From assembly GCA_021814855.1 (NCBI GenBank), contig JAKAHQ010000039.1, positions 1 to 9,254 of the forward strand: 9,254 nucleotides of DNA, read 5' to 3'. The notes under the pieces are model-generated. The model was not told the origin of the DNA, ran no database searches, and saw nothing but the letters and a program-made list of their open reading frames with translations. The translations under genes and the position numbers were made by a program. Every line of letters starts with the position of its first letter. Positions within the stretch are counted from its first letter, which is position 1. Shown piece after piece: positions 6,267-9,254 of the stretch. Origin of the DNA: Bacteroidota bacterium (GTDB taxonomy: Bacteria; Bacteroidota; Ignavibacteria; Ignavibacteriales; Melioribacteraceae).

Positions 6267-6995
6267 TTACAGATTCGTTAAGCTCTTTGCGTCTTCTATC
6301 ATGACTTTGTAGGAGTAACCGTAACCAAAATCTTTGTTTGTTGAAACTTTACCCTGGAATGTAACAACATCTCCAACCTTAACTATATCGTTTGTAGTGA
6401 CTGTTAAATCGTAGTCGCTTCCGCTGCTGGTGCCGTCCTGAATATGAACCCAATTCTTTTTCATAATGCTGTTGTTAACCTTGGTTACTTTTCCGCTGAT
6501 AAGAACCGTTTTGCCTTCATATACCGAAGGATTCGAAAAGAGTTTTGAAATTGTAATGCCTCCTTTTGCCGGGGGAACTGAGACATCGATTTTTTCAATC
6601 GTTGGTCTTTGAGGAGTTGCGGTCATGCCTTCGCTACCGTGGGGCGATGCTGCCGGTGCGTTGATTGGTTGCGCGCTAAGTGTCTGAACAAAAAAGATGG
6701 AATCAAATTTTCTATTTAGGGTTTTGCTCTCGAAATTTTTCATTTCCATCGCGCCTTCGTAATAAACTGCGGCGCCGGTTTTTACATCTATTTTATTTCC
6801 GGCAAGCCAGAGATCCTGATCGCCTTCTTTTACGCGGACGTATGTATATTGAGAAACCTGCAAAACCTCTTCGACAACTGCTTTATGTACGTTTGGAGCT
6901 AAATTTTCTGATTCCACTTTCTGCTCATCTTTTTTTGAACACGCGGAAAACGCCAGCGCAAAAACAATTGTTAATATTAAAAGCTTACTTCGCAT
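6267..6995 (-). CDS. Lipoprotein with an NrfJ-like domain and a C-terminal OB-type domain
   Basis: From ATG 6995 the product has 242 residues. It starts with a lipoprotein signal, MRSKLLILTIVFALAFSAC, with lipidated Cys19. Residues about 36-103 resemble the small periplasmic domain seen in NrfJ-type proteins (QYTYVRVKEGDQDLWLAG, then FESKTLNRKFDSIFF). A Pro/Ala-rich linker follows (about 104-142). Residues about 146-240 look like a tRNA_anti/OB-fold domain of the exported type: EGKTVLISGKVTKV, NWVHIQDGTSSGSDYDLTVTT and VGDVVTFQGKV. Such domains bind small ligands or proteins in the envelope; the ligand is not known. A longer ATG start at 7049 would put charged residues before the signal peptide. 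ATG 6995 has AGGT upstream and restores a normal signal. It lies downstream of the rhodanese gene and is followed by a hairpin. Confidence 0.8.
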   Translation of the reverse strand: MRSKLLILTIVFALAFSACSKKDEQKVESENLAPNVHKAVVEEVLQVSQYTYVRVKEGDQDLWLAGNKIDVKTGAAVYYEGAMEMKNFESKTLNRKFDSIFFVQTLSAQPINAPAASPHGSEGMTATPQRPTIEKIDVSVPPAKGGITISKLFSNPSVYEGKTVLISGKVTKVNNSIMKKNWVHIQDGTSSGSDYDLTVTTNDIVKVGDVVTFQGKVSTNKDFGYGYSYKVMIEDAKSLTNL

Positions 6996-7055
6996 TATTG
7001 TACCTATTTTATTTTTGAAAAATGATGACCGAAATATAAACAAAAGCATTAAGGC

Positions 7056-7068
7056 GAGTATAGATTAT
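7056..7068. repeat. 13-bp direct repeat, copy 1
   Basis: GAGTATAGATTAT here is identical to 7958-7970. This copy sits at the 3' edge of the rhodanese gene, touching its stop codon, and about 60 bp upstream of the OB-type lipoprotein start. The minus-strand reading is ATAATCTATACTC. Confidence 0.6.
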
Positions 7069-7943
7069 TAATTCTTTTTGTTCTTAGGATAACCGGTTTC
7101 TATTGGCAGTGAGAAATCCCTCGACCATTCGTTCCAGGATCCAAGATAATTGCGAACATTCTTGATGCCCGCCAGTTTCAAAGAAATAAAAACGTTGGAA
7201 GTCCTGGCTCCTTTGAAACAATACACGTGAACTGTGCTGTCCGGTGTTATTCCTGCTTGCGCAAACAGCGATCGTAATTCATCCGGCTCTCTAAAGCAAG
7301 GAGCGGTACCGTCGTGTTTCATTACTTCGTACCATTCTATCCAAACGGAACCGGGAATTCTGCCTTTGCGCGGAGTGTATTCCGGCCCATACGGAGAAGA
7401 ACTAATACCAATCCACTCGGACCTGTCCCGGCAATCCAATTTTATTATGGAGGAATCGTTTAGAGAGTTAAGCATTTCTTCCGATGAGATGATTATGGAA
7501 TTATCCTGATTAATTGGAAAATCTTTTTTGGAGGGAACCGGTACTTCCTTAGTTAACGGCAGTTTTTCCTCAATCCATTTTTGAAATCCGCCGTGAAGAA
7601 CTGTTACATTCTTATGACCAAGATGGCTCAAAATAAAATAACCGCGGCAAGATCGTCCATAACCGTTGTCCATAGCATCTTCATAAATTACCACTCGTTC
7701 GCACCCGTTAATACCGGCATCGCCGAATAATCTTGCAAAATGCCGGCGCATAGTTTCGTAGCCGCCGTTTTCTTTAGTAGCCAGATAAGTGAAGATATCG
7801 TAAATGTTAACGGCTCCCGGAATATGTTCAACGGCATAATCTTCCGGCTCGCGCGTATCTATAATTACAACATCACCGCGGTTGAGCAGACGCGATAATT
7901 CCTGTGTCGAGGTCAGATATAGTTTTTCAATGTCTTTATCCAT
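7068..7943 (-). CDS. Two-domain rhodanese-type sulfurtransferase
   Basis: The 291-residue protein has two rhodanese domains and would move a sulfane sulfur from a donor such as thiosulfate or 3-mercaptopyruvate to an acceptor. The N-terminal domain (about 8-130) shows VVIIDTREPEDYAVEHIPGA and the closing VTVLHGGFQKWIEE, but the active-loop position reads YEDAMDNGYGRS with no catalytic cysteine, as expected for the structural half. The C-terminal domain (about 150-282) shows IKLDCRDRSEW, RIPGSVWIEW and the active loop CFKGAR at 242-247 with Cys242. That loop is neither the classic CRKGVT of thiosulfate sulfurtransferase nor the CGSGVT of mercaptopyruvate sulfurtransferase, so donor preference is uncertain. 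There is no signal peptide, so it is probably cytoplasmic. ATG 7943 has only a weak GGAA upstream. It lies 87 bp after the recQ-like gene. Confidence 0.93.
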   Translation of the reverse strand: MDKDIEKLYLTSTQELSRLLNRGDVVIIDTREPEDYAVEHIPGAVNIYDIFTYLATKENGGYETMRRHFARLFGDAGINGCERVVIYEDAMDNGYGRSCRGYFILSHLGHKNVTVLHGGFQKWIEEKLPLTKEVPVPSKKDFPINQDNSIIISSEEMLNSLNDSSIIKLDCRDRSEWIGISSSPYGPEYTPRKGRIPGSVWIEWYEVMKHDGTAPCFREPDELRSLFAQAGITPDSTVHVYCFKGARTSNVFISLKLAGIKNVRNYLGSWNEWSRDFSLPIETGYPKNKKN

Positions 7944-7957
7944 TATTCCGGCGGATT

Positions 7958-7970
7958 GAGTATAGATTAT
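7958..7970. repeat. 13-bp direct repeat, copy 2, with a TATAAT box
   Basis: This second copy of GAGTATAGATTAT lies 14 bp upstream of the rhodanese start. Overlapping it, the complement of 7966-7971 is TATAAT, a perfect sigma-70-like -10 box, but no good -35 lies 16-18 bases upstream. The pair could be shared upstream elements of two minus-strand genes or simply chance. Confidence 0.5.
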
Positions 7971-8030
7971 ATTCGAAAAAAAACAGAGTATGTTTAGCGG
8001 TAATATGCAGACAATGAAAATTGTTTTGAA

Positions 8031-9254
8031 TCATTGATTCGTCATTCCGCACGCATCGCAGTTTCCGCAAGGCGGTTCCCCGGGAAAGCCGAAGTAATCC
8101 GAAATATAAACCCGCCGGCACTCGATTGATTTGAAATAATTTACAACGGAAAGAAGTTTCTTGTTGTCGTTCATTAATTTTTCTTTTAGATATTTCTCGT
8201 CGTGTAATTCGTGCGTCAGCTCATCAATTATTTTCAAATCTTTTGTCTCTATAGTTCCTTCTGTAACACCATATCGGTCAAGCATTGCCAAAACCGTCTC
8301 GACCCTGAAATCGCTTTTATCTTTGAAACTCATTTGCTCGCGGAGATAATCCAAACCTTCGGAATTTACCGCCTCAATATTATTGCGGAGTAGATCGTAC
8401 ATGCGACTGTAGTAATTCGCATCGGGATTAGCCCATTTTATAAATTCCATTTGTGTATACAAATCTTGCTGATTGTACAGAAGCATGCAGAGAGAATCTT
8501 TTCCGTCTCTTCCGGCGCGGCCAATTTCCTGGTAATATGATTCTATTGACGACGGCACTTCTGCATGAATAACAAAACGAATATCCGGCTTGTCTATCCC
8601 CATTCCAAATGCATTGGTGGCGAGAATTAAATTTTCTTTGCCGGAAAGAAAATCACGCTGTGTTCGCTTTCGCTGTTGCGGGTCCAGCTTACCGTGATAC
8701 ACGCCGTGTTTGTAACCTTTATCGCCCAAAATTTGAGAATAGTATTCCAACTTTTTTATTAATGCAAAATATATTATTCCGGGTCCATTGTATTTATCAA
8801 GCACTTTATAAATTGCAGCAAGAGTTTCCTTTTCGTCGTAAATGTCCGTTGTCTCAAGACGGAGATTCGGCCTCTCAATTCCCTCGTGAAATATTTTAAT
8901 GTCGCTTTTTGTTAAACCTAATTTGGAAATGATATCCTTCTGAACTTCTATTGTTGCGGTGGCAGTAAGCGCGATGGTGAGGGGATTATTAAGCATTGCC
9001 CGGAATTCCGCTATACGGGAATAATCGGGACGGAAATCGTGTCCCCATTCCGAGATGCAGTGAGCTTCATCGATGGCGAGAAGAGAAACATTGGCGGTTT
9101 TAATCGCATCAACAAATTCCTGCTTCCTAAATCTTTCTGGCGTTACATAAAGCAATTTGGTTTTGCCTTCAACGAAATTTTTGAGTCTTTCTTTTCTTTG
9201 GTTGGGTGTTACGGTGGAATTGATAAACTCCGCCGGAATATTTTTTTTCTTAAG
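8031..9254 (-). CDS. recQ: RecQ-family ATP-dependent 3'-5' DNA helicase, N-terminus cut by window edge
   Basis: The reading frame stays open to base 9254, giving 407 visible residues and no start in the window. Numbered from the edge, the helicase core shows LLYVTPERF (34-42), DEAH (62-65) in AIDEAHCISEWGHDFRPDY, ALTATA (95-100), the second RecA-like domain with VYHGKLDPQQRKRTQRDF and ATNAFGMGIDKPD, and motif VI YYQEIGRAGRDG. Near the end, Cys379, Cys396, Cys399 and Cys402 form the RecQ zinc-binding module. The protein stops five residues after the last Cys, so the winged-helix and HRDC domains of E. coli RecQ (609 residues) are absent. Adding the missing Walker A region suggests about 490 residues in all, similar to B. 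subtilis RecS. RecQ enzymes unwind forks and recombination intermediates. Confidence 0.93.
   Translation of the reverse strand, partial: LKKKNIPAEFINSTVTPNQRKERLKNFVEGKTKLLYVTPERFRKQEFVDAIKTANVSLLAIDEAHCISEWGHDFRPDYSRIAEFRAMLNNPLTIALTATATIEVQKDIISKLGLTKSDIKIFHEGIERPNLRLETTDIYDEKETLAAIYKVLDKYNGPGIIYFALIKKLEYYSQILGDKGYKHGVYHGKLDPQQRKRTQRDFLSGKENLILATNAFGMGIDKPDIRFVIHAEVPSSIESYYQEIGRAGRDGKDSLCMLLYNQQDLYTQMEFIKWANPDANYYSRMYDLLRNNIEAVNSEGLDYLREQMSFKDKSDFRVETVLAMLDRYGVTEGTIETKDLKIIDELTHELHDEKYLKEKLMNDNKKLLSVVNYFKSIECRRVYISDYFGFPGEPPCGNCDACGMTNQ

Noticed and set aside
6996..7049. Longer start (ATG 7049) for the OB-type lipoprotein
   Set aside because: It would place 18 extra residues, including basic ones, ahead of a complete lipoprotein signal peptide that begins at ATG 6995.
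8609..8899. Plus-strand open frame of 96 codons
   Set aside because: It is antisense to the helicase core, where RecQ motifs are intact, and has no family resemblance.
9153..9155. TTG as the start of the helicase gene
   Set aside because: The frame continues upstream to the window edge with RecQ-like sequence (IPAEFINSTVTPNQRKERL), so the true start lies beyond 9254.
4323..9254. The run from recQ to the protease as a novel defence or secretion system
   Set aside because: Gene functions are mixed and housekeeping-like, a hairpin splits the run at 6233-6256, and no nuclease, sensor or integrase partner is present.

Overview
The window looks like an ordinary chromosomal stretch of a bacterium from the Bacteroidota/Ignavibacteriota (FCB) neighbourhood. 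This rests on several things: moderately AT-rich DNA with short spacers, two lipoproteins of a style common in that group (one pairs a lipocalin-like domain with an S41 protease domain), a TAnnTTTG-type promoter element, and ABC-F, cyclophilin and RecQ proteins of familiar sequence. The phylum is an inference; no rRNA or other definitive marker is present. I see no complete new multi-gene system, phage, insertion sequence, tRNA or CRISPR array.

Layout. Bases 1-306 hold the remains of a hicBA toxin-antitoxin pair on the plus strand. The antitoxin hicB enters from the left edge and carries a one-base frameshift. The toxin hicA has lost its N-terminal third, including its catalytic histidine. 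An 11-bp inverted repeat follows at 313-371. A minus-strand unit then runs from 3035 down to 392: ettA (ABC-F translation factor, GTG start), a GNAT acetyltransferase and a cytoplasmic cyclophilin, separated by only 13 and 39 bp. Bases 3036-3268 are a divergent promoter region.

On the plus strand, 3269-4288 encodes an unusual C-terminal J-domain protein with a Tyr-Glu repeat linker. Converging on it is a run of minus-strand genes: recQ-like helicase (truncated by the right edge), a two-domain rhodanese, a two-domain OB-type lipoprotein followed by a terminator-like hairpin, a 5-carboxymethyl-2-hydroxymuconate isomerase-like protein, and an S41 protease lipoprotein.

How the genes relate. EttA links ATP level to translation and sits with two small housekeeping enzymes; apart from spacing there is no evidence of a shared pathway. 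The genes from recQ to the S41 lipoprotein are co-directional but functionally mixed. The two lipoproteins would act in the periplasm or at the outer membrane, while the rhodanese, isomerase and helicase lack export signals. The most interesting items are the decaying hicBA module, the J-domain protein with an unrecognised N-terminal half, the lipoprotein joining an NrfJ-like domain to an OB domain, and the isolated isomerase gene with no aromatic-degradation neighbours. Several start codons were chosen from Shine-Dalgarno position, signal peptide or catalytic N-terminus rather than from the longest frame.
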